64,000 nt of DNA, from the NCBI RefSeq assembly GCF_012272815.1, contig NZ_JAAWWL010000003.1, forward strand, positions 129,721 to 193,720. The letters run 5' to 3'. Position numbers and translations under genes: made by a program. Position 1 is the stretch's first letter. The number at the start of each line of letters is the position of its first letter. This stretch comes from Croceivirga thetidis (GTDB lineage: Bacteria > Bacteroidota > Bacteroidia > Flavobacteriales > Flavobacteriaceae). Shown here one piece after another: positions 46,435 to 55,081 of the stretch. The notes under the pieces were generated by a model. That model was not told the origin of the DNA, ran no database searches, and saw nothing but the letters and a program-made list of their open reading frames with translations.

Positions 46435-46803
46435 ATGTGTAAAACCTTGGTTTTTGGCGCTTCATTAAAATCAAATCGTTATAGTAACCTGGCAGTCAAC
46501 CGTCTAGTGGAAAACGGATTCGAAACTCAAGCTTTCGGCATTAAGCCAGGAACCATCTCTACTATCAAAGTTACGGAAAATCTTGGTGAAATAGCAAATA
46601 TTGACATTGTAACGTTGTATATGCGATCTGAATTGCAAAAAAAGTACTACAAAGAAATTGTTGGACTACAACCTCAGACGGTCATTTTTAACCCGGGAAC
46701 CGAGAATGTCGAATTCTATGACATACTTAGGGAAAACAATATTGAGGTGCTCGTTGCCTGTACTTTGGTTCTATTGAGTACCCGCCAATACGGTTGTAAG
46801 TAA
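46435..46803 (+). CDS. CoA-binding domain protein
   Basis: The 122-residue protein is a single Rossmann-type CoA_binding_2 domain: TLVFGASLKSNRYSNLAVNRL, then AFGIKPGT, IDIVTLYMRSELQKKYY and TVIFNPGTEN. Such stand-alone proteins bind CoA or related nucleotides; their role is unclear. ATG at 46435 is chosen; a TTG nine codons upstream would add a non-conserved tail. The gene has its own 468-bp upstream region and ends 107 bp before a convergent protease gene. Confidence 0.85.
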   Translation: MCKTLVFGASLKSNRYSNLAVNRLVENGFETQAFGIKPGTISTIKVTENLGEIANIDIVTLYMRSELQKKYYKEIVGLQPQTVIFNPGTENVEFYDILRENNIEVLVACTLVLLSTRQYGCK

Positions 46804-46910
46804 AACAGGTTAAAATTTTTTTCAGGCGTTGTGAATGTGAATTGGGTATATGGCTTCTGTAAAGAGTAAAATAGCCCCTCCACTTGCTTCAAGATAAATC
46901 GTACGTGTTA

Positions 46911-48140
46911 TTACATCACTTTATCGAGGAGTTCAATCCCTTTTTCTAAAGTTTCATCTTTAGCTATCGAAGTCTGCTTTACATAATGCTTAGGAACATA
47001 TTTTTCGCGTGGTGTTCCATCAACATGATAGAGCTTCTCCAAAATCAATTTATAGCCAAAACGCTGATTGTTGATTCTAATATCAAAATCAGAACCTGCC
47101 AGTCTTTTCATCTCAGTCCCCACAATCTCAGCCCTTTTTAGGGCATCGAAACCAACGGCCATTCCTTCACCCATACTGCCTGTCCATCTGCCGACAAGTA
47201 CCACTACCGGTTTATTGTACTGCTTACCCCTTGGGCTTACAAGTTCGAACCAACTGCGAACTATTTTTGGTTGACCATCAAAAGACTCTATAAAATGGTG
47301 CTTTTGGTAGGGTAGCTCCATATTGATGAACCTTCCCATAATACCTTTGGCAACATAGGTATTGCCGCCATTATTGGTATTTCTCAAATCGATAATAAGC
47401 GCCTTGGTATCTAAAAGTTGGTCCAAAGCCTTATCGAATGCAGTTATCAATTGGTTATTCCCTAAAGAATTGTTTATTCTGATTATACCGATATCGTCGG
47501 TCTCTTGGACTGTCAAAAGTTCGTTTTCGTTCTTAAAGGTCAAGCGGTCAATATCAAATTCCAATTTTTCGCCATTTTCCAGTTTTAAGGATAGAATTCT
47601 TGGTTCGCTATATTTTCCTGAGAGCACTTTGTTTGCAATCCAGTTGCGCACTTCCAATGAAGTTTTGTCACTGCATAATGCGGGAAATTCTTCAATCGCT
47701 TTAGAAAAATCGCCCCCGTTGAACTGAACTATTTCGGCACCAAGAATGTCATTTTCCAAATTCGCCAATTGTGTTTGCCAGACATTTTTTATTATGGCTT
47801 TGTCCTCATCAAAGGCTACATATATCGGTGCATACAGACGATAGGATTCCCTAATATTGGTAGTTAATGATATATGGCTATCATAGAATTCATTTAAAAG
47901 GTATTCAAAAAGTAAAATGACATCGGCCTCGTTTTTTAGCCCATCAATTTTTGCGGTATACTTTTGTGTTATGCATTCCATGTCAACCTTTTTTTCATCC
48001 AAATAGACGTAGAGGTTGTTGATGTCATTCAATATTTGGTTCAAATCTTCTTGAACCTTTGTTTTATCAATGGTTGTGTTTTGTGCTTGCAATGCCAACC
48101 CTAGCAATGAGAAGGCAAAAGACAAAATCAGTTTTTTCAT
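46911..48140 (-). CDS. Secreted S41 family peptidase
   Basis: The 409-residue protein has a signal peptide (LALQAQ) and a C-terminal S41 (tail-specific/tricorn-like) protease domain: IGIIRINNSLGNNQLITAFD, ALIIDLRNTNNGGNTYVA, and the nucleophile region RWTGSMGEGMAVGFDAL, where Ser follows Gly. No PDZ domain is obvious between the N-terminal helical region and the core. Periplasmic or surface location is expected. The substrate is unknown. Confidence 0.88.
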   Translation of the reverse strand: MKKLILSFAFSLLGLALQAQNTTIDKTKVQEDLNQILNDINNLYVYLDEKKVDMECITQKYTAKIDGLKNEADVILLFEYLLNEFYDSHISLTTNIRESYRLYAPIYVAFDEDKAIIKNVWQTQLANLENDILGAEIVQFNGGDFSKAIEEFPALCSDKTSLEVRNWIANKVLSGKYSEPRILSLKLENGEKLEFDIDRLTFKNENELLTVQETDDIGIIRINNSLGNNQLITAFDKALDQLLDTKALIIDLRNTNNGGNTYVAKGIMGRFINMELPYQKHHFIESFDGQPKIVRSWFELVSPRGKQYNKPVVVLVGRWTGSMGEGMAVGFDALKRAEIVGTEMKRLAGSDFDIRINNQRFGYKLILEKLYHVDGTPREKYVPKHYVKQTSIAKDETLEKGIELLDKVM

Positions 48141-48328
48141 AGCGCATTTTTTAGAATATTCACTGCCCGCCGTTTCAACACTATTCTTCGCTTAAAGCCG
48201 TATTTGCTGAATTCGGGAGAAAACAAAAATAACCTGGACACGGGTAATTTTTGGACTTGGAGTTAGAAATAATTGTTGGTTGTAAGAAAAGTACTTTATA
48301 AAGCAATCCTATTGCAAGGCTGAAAGTT

Positions 48329-49087
48329 TTACTTAGAAGTTTCCGTCTCAATTTGAGAAATTAATTCAGTGGCTTTAGCGCTCAACTCCTCGTAATAACT
48401 TTCAAAAACGGTCTGCTTAAAAAAATAAAAAGTAGCACAAGCTTCCAAATCCCTAAATTCAGCTGAGGACGGGTCATTAATAAACTCCCAATCTGTTTTC
48501 TTGCGCATATATTCCTTATTGAACAAGGGGTCTACCACATCAAAATATTTGATGATCAGTTTATAAATGTTATTGAACAGATTAATTCCGGTTTGGTTCA
48601 TTTCACTCATGTGGTCGTTAATGACCGCATACCTTTTGTAGTAATCCATGATTTGACCCCGAACATTTTCGTTGCTGATGAACTTGAATTGGCCTGAACT
48701 GGTGATTTCGATAAATGTCTTGTCTTCTAAGATTAAATTTTCAGCATCCCAAGATAGGGGAGATGTTAGGGCGATAAAGTCTTTTTCAGTTGCTTGTTCA
48801 GCATACATTTCATGAATGTAAATTCTGAACAATCGCTGTTCTTCAATACTGAATGCCGTTCGTTGTTCTAAATAGTTTACATCTTTTTCGAGGTCGGCTT
48901 GAATGCGATGTAGGTAATTGATACCGGTCGCATTTTCTTTGTTTTGCTCATTACGGTTACTGATTTGAAGCGCAATTAGAATACCGATTACGATAAGTAA
49001 AATCTCGCCAAGGGCATAAAGCACATAACCTTTTAGATTACCTTTTTTTAGCAAATTTTGACGAATTCTACGAAAGAACTTCAGCAT
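48329..49087 (-). CDS. DUF6090 family membrane-anchored protein
   Basis: The 252-residue protein begins with MLKFFRRIRQNLLKKGNLKG, then YVLYALGEILLIVIGILIAL as a single membrane anchor and QISNRNEQNKE, the signature of DUF6090 proteins of Bacteroidota. A ~200-residue mostly helical soluble domain follows. Genomes of this group carry many such paralogues, function unknown. It is alone, flanked by gaps of 188 and 186 bp. Confidence 0.88.
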   Translation of the reverse strand: MLKFFRRIRQNLLKKGNLKGYVLYALGEILLIVIGILIALQISNRNEQNKENATGINYLHRIQADLEKDVNYLEQRTAFSIEEQRLFRIYIHEMYAEQATEKDFIALTSPLSWDAENLILEDKTFIEITSSGQFKFISNENVRGQIMDYYKRYAVINDHMSEMNQTGINLFNNIYKLIIKYFDVVDPLFNKEYMRKKTDWEFINDPSSAEFRDLEACATFYFFKQTVFESYYEELSAKATELISQIETETSK

Positions 49088-49273
49088 CGGTCAGGTGTTT
49101 TGAAGATAGTTTCGGGTCATGCAATTGCCTTACAATAGCGAATCATGACAACAACTGTTAAAAGGGGAATCTTACCTAAGATACTAAAAACCAAGCAATA
49201 AAGCTGCCTTAAAAAGATGAGTAATTGGGTATAACGTTTTGAAAATCGGTTTTAATCATTAATTAAGACGAAG

Positions 49274-49717
49274 CTAACTATCCGTTTTGTCTTTTTTTAC
49301 TTCTACCAATTGATACAGATTATAAACAGTCAAAACGACTGCGCCTAAAATGATTAAAATATTGATGGGAAGCATTGAAGACTTTCCATAAATTTTCTCA
49401 CCGTCCAATTCTACAATCATCGGATTTGTTCGGCTATTATCAATTTCAAGAAAAACCCTAAGTTCTTTGCCAATGGCATCTTTAGCCAAAAAGGTTTTCC
49501 AATGGGTTCTATAATGATCGGTTAGTTTATAGGTTTTTTCTGTTCTATCTGAGGTGACCAAAACCAGTCGTTGACCTTCTTTATATGTAAATGATTTTCT
49601 CGGTTTGTATTTGTAGGTTTCGAGATAGGCCTCTTTTAAGGTACCGTACTCTTGGGTAACATCTTTTTTTTCGGCCATAACATTGGGTATGGCGTCTACG
49701 ACAGCCATAAAAATCAA
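49274..49717 (-). CDS. Membrane protein of unknown function with two hydrophobic segments
   Basis: The annotated 147-residue frame starts at a TTG, but the reading frame is open upstream to a stop at 49811-49813, and the added residues (KYKWLFINLALIFMAVVDA) would complete an N-terminal membrane helix; the true start is probably upstream at a rare codon. The middle has a soluble domain (RLVLVTSDRTEKTYKLTDHY), and residues ~118-137 form a second membrane segment followed by a lysine-rich tail. No family recognised. Confidence 0.55.
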   Translation of the reverse strand: MIFMAVVDAIPNVMAEKKDVTQEYGTLKEAYLETYKYKPRKSFTYKEGQRLVLVTSDRTEKTYKLTDHYRTHWKTFLAKDAIGKELRVFLEIDNSRTNPMIVELDGEKIYGKSSMLPINILIILGAVVLTVYNLYQLVEVKKDKTDS

Positions 49718-49846
49718 TGCTAGATTGATAAAAAGCCATTTGTATTTATTGTTCAGCGTTCTGATATTTTTAATGTCACTTTTGTTTGGTAAAATTAATT
49801 TTAGAAAATCCTAGCCGTAGTTCTGAGGCATTTTGAATATAGTTAT

Positions 49847-50677
49847 TTATTTCAACTGAAAATGGATATGATCATCATGTCGCACAGCCTGACAACCATG
49901 GTACCTTACCTTACCACTATTCAATTTAAGTCTGGTTTTTAAATGTGGCTCAATAAACAACTTACCAATTTCACTTTGTTTTACAATTGAATTCGCCAAC
50001 TGCCTTGTTCCCATAATTGAGAATTCGATGTCCTTATTTACCTTACCAAATGTCAAATACTTTGGAAAATCATATTGCCAATATCCCTTTCTTTTGCAGA
50101 CTGTAATTTGGTCATATTCCCTAGTTGTAGGGTTTTCATAGACACCGTATCCGCTGACCGATGGTTTTTTGTTTGTAAGTGCACCATTTTGTTCGTTGTA
50201 AACGAAAGAGACATCGATTTTTTTACCGTCATTATGGCTTAAATGTGGTAGTAAGGGGAATTTGTCAATAAATGGAAAATTGGCATCGAGATACACCAAT
50301 TGAATACCATTGTTTTTTCTATCAAAGTCCTTTGCAATGTGCTGTAAAGCTTTGTTCAATTCTGGACGCACATAATTACGATTGGCAAGTTTGTAAAAGA
50401 AGTTATGTGCTGTTATATTTTCCGTTTCCTTTATTCTTTCCCTTCCGAAAAGTGGTGCAACATACGGAACGATTAAAAACGTTGCGCTAAGGTAGAGTAC
50501 ACTGAAAACGACCCCCTTTTTCAATCTTCTTCTTGATGCGTTTTTCTTAACAACAATTAGGGTAATCAAATAAATTACGCCCCCTATTTGTGTAACTACT
50601 GTTAGAAGAACAATAAGCACTAAGTGAAGTAGGATTTTCAAACTGGCGGAAAAAATTCTGATGACATTTTTATTCAT
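49847..50677 (-). CDS. Membrane-anchored putative LAS-type metallopeptidase
   Basis: The 276-residue protein has two N-terminal membrane helices (about 12-42 and 55-75) and an extracytoplasmic domain. The zinc-site signature of LAS peptidases (D-Ala-D-Ala carboxypeptidases, MepA, lysostaphin) is visible: His148-x6-Asp155 (HNDGKKID) and His270-x-His272 near the C terminus (DDHIHF). This suggests a peptidoglycan endo- or carboxypeptidase of M15/M74 type. I do not recognise the exact family, and the long membrane N terminus is atypical. The assignment rests on motif spacing alone. Confidence 0.6.
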   Translation of the reverse strand: MNKNVIRIFSASLKILLHLVLIVLLTVVTQIGGVIYLITLIVVKKNASRRRLKKGVVFSVLYLSATFLIVPYVAPLFGRERIKETENITAHNFFYKLANRNYVRPELNKALQHIAKDFDRKNNGIQLVYLDANFPFIDKFPLLPHLSHNDGKKIDVSFVYNEQNGALTNKKPSVSGYGVYENPTTREYDQITVCKRKGYWQYDFPKYLTFGKVNKDIEFSIMGTRQLANSIVKQSEIGKLFIEPHLKTRLKLNSGKVRYHGCQAVRHDDHIHFQLK

Positions 50678-50794
50678 GGTTAACTAGAGAAAATTACTAT
50701 CAGACATTCACCTTAAAATTCTATTCCCAGAGTTAGGTAGGATTTAATCATTAAGTGTCCTACCAAAATGGAACCTTACTTTAGTTATAAAACG

Positions 50795-50908
50795 TTAGTT
50801 ATCCTTAAAAATTTGGTATTGGTAGGTAGTTCCTTCCCAGTCATTCTCTACAAAGAACGCCTCGTCATCATTTGCTACAATTTCATACCTGAAATTGTCC
50901 TTTATATT
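50795..50908 (-). pseudogene. In-frame continuation of a small membrane protein after an internal TAG
   Basis: Directly after the TAG that ends the 56-residue ORF at 50909, the same frame stays open for 37 codons before TAA at 50795. The product would be acidic and aromatic (DNFRYEIVANDDEAFF, DWEGTTYQYQIF) and looks like genuine protein. The simplest reading is one ~94-residue gene broken by a nonsense mutation; a sequencing error is the other option. Confidence 0.4.
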
Positions 50909-51079
50909 CTACCTTTTCTTTAATTGATCAATTACAAAACCTATAGCGATAAAGAATAAAGCTATGGTCAAAAGGGTTAAATCAAAAATGTTGGTTTTTA
51001 CGTAGGTAACTATAACGAGAAAGACTGCAATGATACCTGCTGCAATAATTGCCTTGCCAACATAGGGTTCTTTGTGCAT
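50909..51079 (-). CDS. Small membrane protein, possibly truncated
   Basis: The 56-residue ORF (MHKEPYVGKAIIAAG...) contains two membrane helices (about 9-26 and 31-50) and ends QLKKR at a TAG that may be a premature stop (see 50795-50908). It starts two bases after the stop of the downstream-lying gene at 51082, so the two are probably co-transcribed. No family recognised. Confidence 0.6.
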   Translation of the reverse strand: MHKEPYVGKAIIAAGIIAVFLVIVTYVKTNIFDLTLLTIALFFIAIGFVIDQLKKR

Positions 51080-51081
51080 TT

Positions 51082-51702
51082 TTATTTTCCAATCATGATA
51101 TCATAGTCTTTCGGAATTTCAATTCCGTTGAAGCCATCAGTTAGTCCGTAGAGCAGGACCAAAGCCAATAGCACGCCCATAAACAGAATAGTATACGTTT
51201 GCTGATATGGGGTCACTCCAAGTACTTTTCTTTTCATTTTCATTGAATGAATTGCTGCAACATGTCCAAAGAAGGATATGATGGCCAGCCCATAGTAGGG
51301 TACAAAAAATAGGTTTAACGGAAATGTGTTAAGTCCAGCAACTCCGAAATAAAAGTTAGTGTCCAATTTTAAGAACATCCTACCAGATAATACGGCACTC
51401 ACATGCACTATCAAAAAAAATGCGAGGTAAAGCCCTGTCCAAATCTGTAGTTTTTGAAAAAAGCCTGATTTCGTTTTTCGTTTTTTTAGGAACAGTTTTA
51501 TCCCCGAAATAATTTGAATCGCAACAGCAAGGAGTAACACGGTTTCGATAAACGTTGTTCTATACACAACCCTTAAATCGTTCATTAGTTCAATATGAGC
51601 GCTTGGACCGAATAGACTAAAAAAATGATTGAACAAATGGAACCCAACAAAAATTGAAATTGTAATTCCAGAAAAGTAATGCAGTTTTTTCAGGTTCATC
51701 AT
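51082..51702 (-). CDS. Multi-pass membrane protein with cytochrome b-like histidines
   Basis: The 206-residue protein has about five membrane helices. Histidines fall within or at the ends of helices in GFHLFNHFFSLFG, LIVHVSAVLSGR and GHVAAIH, a spacing reminiscent of succinate dehydrogenase/fumarate reductase cytochrome b subunits. It is not next to any sdhA/B genes, so it may be a stand-alone haem protein or simply a structural relative. Function not assigned. Confidence 0.6.
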   Translation of the reverse strand: MMNLKKLHYFSGITISIFVGFHLFNHFFSLFGPSAHIELMNDLRVVYRTTFIETVLLLAVAIQIISGIKLFLKKRKTKSGFFQKLQIWTGLYLAFFLIVHVSAVLSGRMFLKLDTNFYFGVAGLNTFPLNLFFVPYYGLAIISFFGHVAAIHSMKMKRKVLGVTPYQQTYTILFMGVLLALVLLYGLTDGFNGIEIPKDYDIMIGK

Positions 51703-51797
51703 TTAGCTTTTATACTCGTTTCAAAGAACACAACATTTTTCGGTTAAGTGGTATCCAAAAGGATAGGTTGTCTGATGGCTTTAGATTCAGCTAGTTG

Positions 51798-52340
51798 CTA
51801 AATTGATTTTTCATAGGCTTCTTGAATCCAATCTTTGAGTTCGGTATCAATTTCAGATTCGTTGGTCAAACGAACCCTGTGCGTGCACATGGAACCAAAT
51901 GGCCCTGAGTTTTCCAATCGTTCAGTTGTTGGTTTGTCCTTTAGTTTAAACCCTAAATCAATTCGGGTTTTGGTTGCAGGCTTAATGAGAATAAACTGCC
52001 TTTTTCGAATAATGCTCACACTTCCTTTTTTAGGTGTGATGGTAACGTCATTACCCAAAGAATTTACATAGTTGATAAGACCATCATAAATTGGCTTTAA
52101 GCCCTCTTTTCCTGAATATTGGGCGGCCACTAAGTCTTCTGAAGTGTTGTTTTCTTCTTTTGACAACGATACTATCGTATTGGCAAAACCATGGGTAACC
52201 CCATGTTCAGATTTCAGATATTTTACGCCTTCAGAATGTCTTGAGAACGACTTTTCTTTTAAGATTGCCTTCCATTCATCAAGAGACTTCCCCGTCTTTT
52301 CGGGCATGTTGGCAATCATGGTTTGTAGTGCTTTATCCAT
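51798..52340 (-). CDS. DUF4287/DUF5655 domain protein
   Basis: The 180-residue protein has an N-terminal DUF4287 region (MIANMPEKTGKSLDEWKAIL, GVTHGFANTIV) and a C-terminal DUF5655 region (YDGLINYVNSLGNDVTITPK, KRQFILIKPATKTRIDLGF, HRVRLTNESEID). It is cytosolic and of unknown function, common in many bacteria. It lies just downstream (in transcription) of the cassette-like array with a 37-bp gap. Confidence 0.88.
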   Translation of the reverse strand: MDKALQTMIANMPEKTGKSLDEWKAILKEKSFSRHSEGVKYLKSEHGVTHGFANTIVSLSKEENNTSEDLVAAQYSGKEGLKPIYDGLINYVNSLGNDVTITPKKGSVSIIRKRQFILIKPATKTRIDLGFKLKDKPTTERLENSGPFGSMCTHRVRLTNESEIDTELKDWIQEAYEKSI

Positions 52341-52377
52341 GATTTTAAAGTTAGTTAGAATCTAGGAATGAATAATG

Positions 52378-53067
52378 TTACCACACATACTTAATTCCTA
52401 TCAACTTTTTCATTACCTCATTATACCGAAATGCAATTCTACGTTCGGAATGCAATGACATGCAACCAAATATATATTGGTATTTAAAATTATATTGATT
52501 TGCAAGTTTTTTTCTTCGCCTAGCTATTTCTCTTGTCATGAACGTCCCTGAACCCAAAATTCTCGCATTTCCATTCTTATAGTCCAACTTGGCTTGTTTT
52601 TCACTATACTTCGTATAAAATTTTGGAGACTGGATGGAGTCTTTATAGAGTGATAACTTTTTATCTGAAATCTTCAACAATATTGTGTCTTCTGCCGAAA
52701 GCGGATGTAATTTAAATACGCCATTTATAACCTTTGATTTTTCGTTTACAGAAATTGTTACACTGTCAATTGAGTTAGCCTTGAATGAAAAAATTCCGGT
52801 TGAGTCAGTTTGAGTTTGAATTGTCGATTCTCCCTGAGTTATTTTAATCCGATGTCTTCTTGAATTCAGCAAAACTATTTGTCGGTCCGACGAGGACTCT
52901 AATTCTGCCCATTCACTCTCAAAAGATTTATAGAATTCAATTTTTCCTGTAAGTTCATTTTGTCCAAGAAGTTTGTTTTGATGGACAAAAAGAATTAGTA
53001 GTATTATAATTGAATTTTTCAAATAAGGATGATTTATACTACTATTTTGCCTCAAGAATAATGCCAT
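52378..53067 (-). CDS. Secreted protein of unknown function, last gene of the cassette-like array
   Basis: The 229-residue protein has a hydrophobic segment at about 20-35 ending LLGQ, a likely signal peptide after an unusually long basic N terminus. A beta-rich part (RQIVLLNSRRHRIKITQGES, TDSTGIFSFKANSIDSVTIS) resembles carboxypeptidase-regulatory-like domains, where a TDxxGxFxF motif is typical. The C-terminal half is basic (REIARRRKKLANQYNFKY). Function unknown. No conserved spacer follows its 3' end. Confidence 0.6.
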   Translation of the reverse strand: MALFLRQNSSINHPYLKNSIIILLILFVHQNKLLGQNELTGKIEFYKSFESEWAELESSSDRQIVLLNSRRHRIKITQGESTIQTQTDSTGIFSFKANSIDSVTISVNEKSKVINGVFKLHPLSAEDTILLKISDKKLSLYKDSIQSPKFYTKYSEKQAKLDYKNGNARILGSGTFMTREIARRRKKLANQYNFKYQYIFGCMSLHSERRIAFRYNEVMKKLIGIKYVW

Positions 53068-53214
53068 TCAAATTATAGCAAATGCGTAGTAACGGTCTCA
53101 GCTATGAGCAGTTGTGTGGGTTATTAAGGACATTTGCAGGTAAACGACAAGCTGAAAATTTCGCAGGAATTTTCAGAATAAGCCTGTAATAGCAATTGTT
53201 GCAGAGGGTTATTT
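53068..53214 (-). repeat. Cassette spacer A with AACGGTCTCAGCTATGA core
   Basis: The core lies at 53091-53107. A hairpin CTGAAAATT/AATTTTCAG is inside, and AATAGCAATTGTTGCAGA near 53180-53200 is a weak opposite arm. Confidence 0.5.
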
Positions 53215-53724
53215 TTAGTTGTCCCAAATGGATAAATAAACAGTTTTTGAATTTGGGTTAATTATTAATAGGGTACCGTTGTGAAATCTCAAATCATTAT
53301 ATCTTTCCGAACAGCATCTTTCTTCATATGAATAGTAGTTATCTTTATCAGTAAGAATTGATATCATTTTTTCGCTTCCACTATAAAATGTGCTATCATT
53401 CACTGTTGTAACAGAAATATTACCATGTGAAATTTCAAAATTAGTATGTAATCCTATTTCAAAATCAACAATTCCTCTTTTCCATTCTGAGAGTGACCAA
53501 GGCGGTGCATTTGAAATCCATCTTTTTATCTGTTTTTCGCTAGTTCGAAAAATGAGAGAAGTATGGCCATCTCCATTAAAAAGATAATTCTCAGATTCAC
53601 CAGTTAAATCAATAGGTTCTTGAATTTCCAGTCCGGTTAGTCTGGTAAAATAGTCTTCTCTACTTTCACTGATATTACAACTAACTAAAGCGACTGACAT
53701 TAAAACTAATCGTATTACTTTCAT
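53215..53724 (-). CDS. Lipoprotein of unknown function (cassette gene)
   Basis: The 169-residue protein has a lipoprotein signal (VALVSC, Cys ~16). The mature part contains TSLIFRTSEKQIKRWISNAP-type strand-helix elements, a paired-cysteine EERCCSERYND motif and a final beta strand TVYLSIWDN. No family recognised. It is flanked by conserved spacers A and B, so it behaves as a single-gene cassette. Confidence 0.62.
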   Translation of the reverse strand: MKVIRLVLMSVALVSCNISESREDYFTRLTGLEIQEPIDLTGESENYLFNGDGHTSLIFRTSEKQIKRWISNAPPWSLSEWKRGIVDFEIGLHTNFEISHGNISVTTVNDSTFYSGSEKMISILTDKDNYYSYEERCCSERYNDLRFHNGTLLIINPNSKTVYLSIWDN

Positions 53725-53800
53725 TTGTTTTTAATACATGCCAACGGTCTAGGCTATAAATATTGAATCAGCAATTGTCTATAACCATAGGTAGCAAACA
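53725..53800 (-). repeat. Cassette spacer B with AACGGTCTAGGCTATAA core
   Basis: The core lies at 53743-53759. GGTCTAGGCTATA can pair imperfectly with TATAACCATAGG about 20 bases on. Confidence 0.5.
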
Positions 53801-54247
53801 TTATTTTAATCCATACATGACTATCTTTTTCTTTTTCCAAAGAAATTCAAGATTAATCACTTTTTCATTTTTTATAGCGTTCAATTCTTTTTTTTCAAGG
53901 ATGAAACTCACTTTTGTCATCCATGTATTGGAAACGTTTGAATAGTCAGATTCTATTTCTGTATTGTCAGTGCTAATTTCTAGATTTTGCTCTGAAGTCT
54001 TAAGATGTAGAACTCCACCATTCCAAGTTTTGATATTTTGGCGACTCAATATTGTACATTCGAAAAAGTGGTAACCATTCAACGTATTAAACTCACCCCA
54101 GAATTGCCCCTCTTTGGATTCAGCATACTTTTTTCCTGGAACGTTTTTAATCAAGTCTTCAGTATAAGTGTCGACATGGGTTCGTTCTAGAGCTCTGATA
54201 TTGCCGAAGGCTGCTAATACCTTGTCTATTTTTCTGAAAACACTCAT
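53801..54247 (-). CDS. Protein of unknown function (cassette gene)
   Basis: The 148-residue protein has no signal peptide. It is probably a single beta-rich domain (GQFWGEFNTLNGYHFFECT, WNGGVLHLKTSEQNLEIS, SNTWMTKVSFILEKKEL) with a lysine-rich C terminus. No family recognised. Flanked by spacers B and C. Confidence 0.6.
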   Translation of the reverse strand: MSVFRKIDKVLAAFGNIRALERTHVDTYTEDLIKNVPGKKYAESKEGQFWGEFNTLNGYHFFECTILSRQNIKTWNGGVLHLKTSEQNLEISTDNTEIESDYSNVSNTWMTKVSFILEKKELNAIKNEKVINLEFLWKKKKIVMYGLK

Positions 54248-54351
54248 AATGAATTATAGTTTTTTAATTTGAATTTGTTCTTACTACTTGGCAACGGTCT
54301 CGTATAACCGTCAGTTTTTAATTGCGGTTTTACATTGTTGTGCACTGGCTT
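54248..54351 (-). repeat. Cassette spacer C with AACGGTCTCGTATAACC core
   Basis: The core lies at 54293-54309 and its GTATAACC end pairs imperfectly with GGTTTTAC near 54330, followed by GTTGTGC. Confidence 0.5.
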
Positions 54352-54942
54352 TTATTTTTCATTATTAGCGTCTTCTCTTAATTCCAAGTCCATTTCTAAC
54401 TGCCGAGGCCAAAATCCGTCACTTTCCATAGCCTCTGAATCCGCATTTTTTAAGTCCAACTTTAATTTTTCGAATTGTTGGTCCGTAAAATCAGAATCGA
54501 GAAATGCATCTTCTCCATTTTCCGTTTGTACTCTTTTTACAAAATTCCGATACGCTATTAAACATTTAGCCATTGCAGAAAGGTCAGAATTAAAAGGTTG
54601 TGAACTGAAATAATCTTCGTGGTCGAGATATTCTATTCGGTCATTATTTCCTGTATTTATGACGATTGGGTCTCCGTCATTACAAGAGCCAATTACTATA
54701 TACTTTTCAAATTCAGGTTCCAAAAAGTCATAGATAGTTGTCAGTTTTTGAACACTATCATAAACATCATTAGAATCTTTTGAAAAAGATAAAAAAGGTG
54801 CGGCACTATCTGGTAATCCAGATTTTACAAGGAATTCAATTGAACTTTCCGAAAGTCCAAGTCTATTCAGTTTTTCCTGACTGATTGCATTGAGATTACT
54901 CTCATCCAAAGTCCATATTTCTTTAAATTCCTCAGGTTTCAT
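54352..54942 (-). CDS. SUKH (SMI1/KNR4)-like immunity protein (cassette gene)
   Basis: The 196-residue protein has the SUKH-superfamily pattern: an N-terminal helix, LGLSESSIEFLVKSGLP, then YIVIGSCNDGDPIVINTGNN, IEYLDHEDYF and LSAMAKCLIAY. SUKH proteins often act as immunity proteins that neutralise nuclease or deaminase toxins of contact-dependent or type VI systems. No toxin gene is adjacent, so it may be an orphan immunity gene carried as a cassette. Flanked by spacers C and D. Confidence 0.72.
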   Translation of the reverse strand: MKPEEFKEIWTLDESNLNAISQEKLNRLGLSESSIEFLVKSGLPDSAAPFLSFSKDSNDVYDSVQKLTTIYDFLEPEFEKYIVIGSCNDGDPIVINTGNNDRIEYLDHEDYFSSQPFNSDLSAMAKCLIAYRNFVKRVQTENGEDAFLDSDFTDQQFEKLKLDLKNADSEAMESDGFWPRQLEMDLELREDANNEK

Positions 54943-55081
54943 TTTTCAGCTTGTGCCTAACGGTCTCGGCTATGATTTGTGGCAGCGTTGGAAAACGTTA
55001 GATTTCCAGCCGAGGCAAATTCAGCCGTTGATGGTTTCTAAGTTTCAAGTTAACGAAATACCACGCATATTCACCTTGGTT
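54943..55081 (-). repeat. Cassette spacer D with AACGGTCTCGGCTATGA core
   Basis: The core lies at 54959-54975; on the gene-coding strand it ends CCGAGACCGTTAGGC, and GTTAGGC is the classical R' box of attC sites. Confidence 0.55.
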
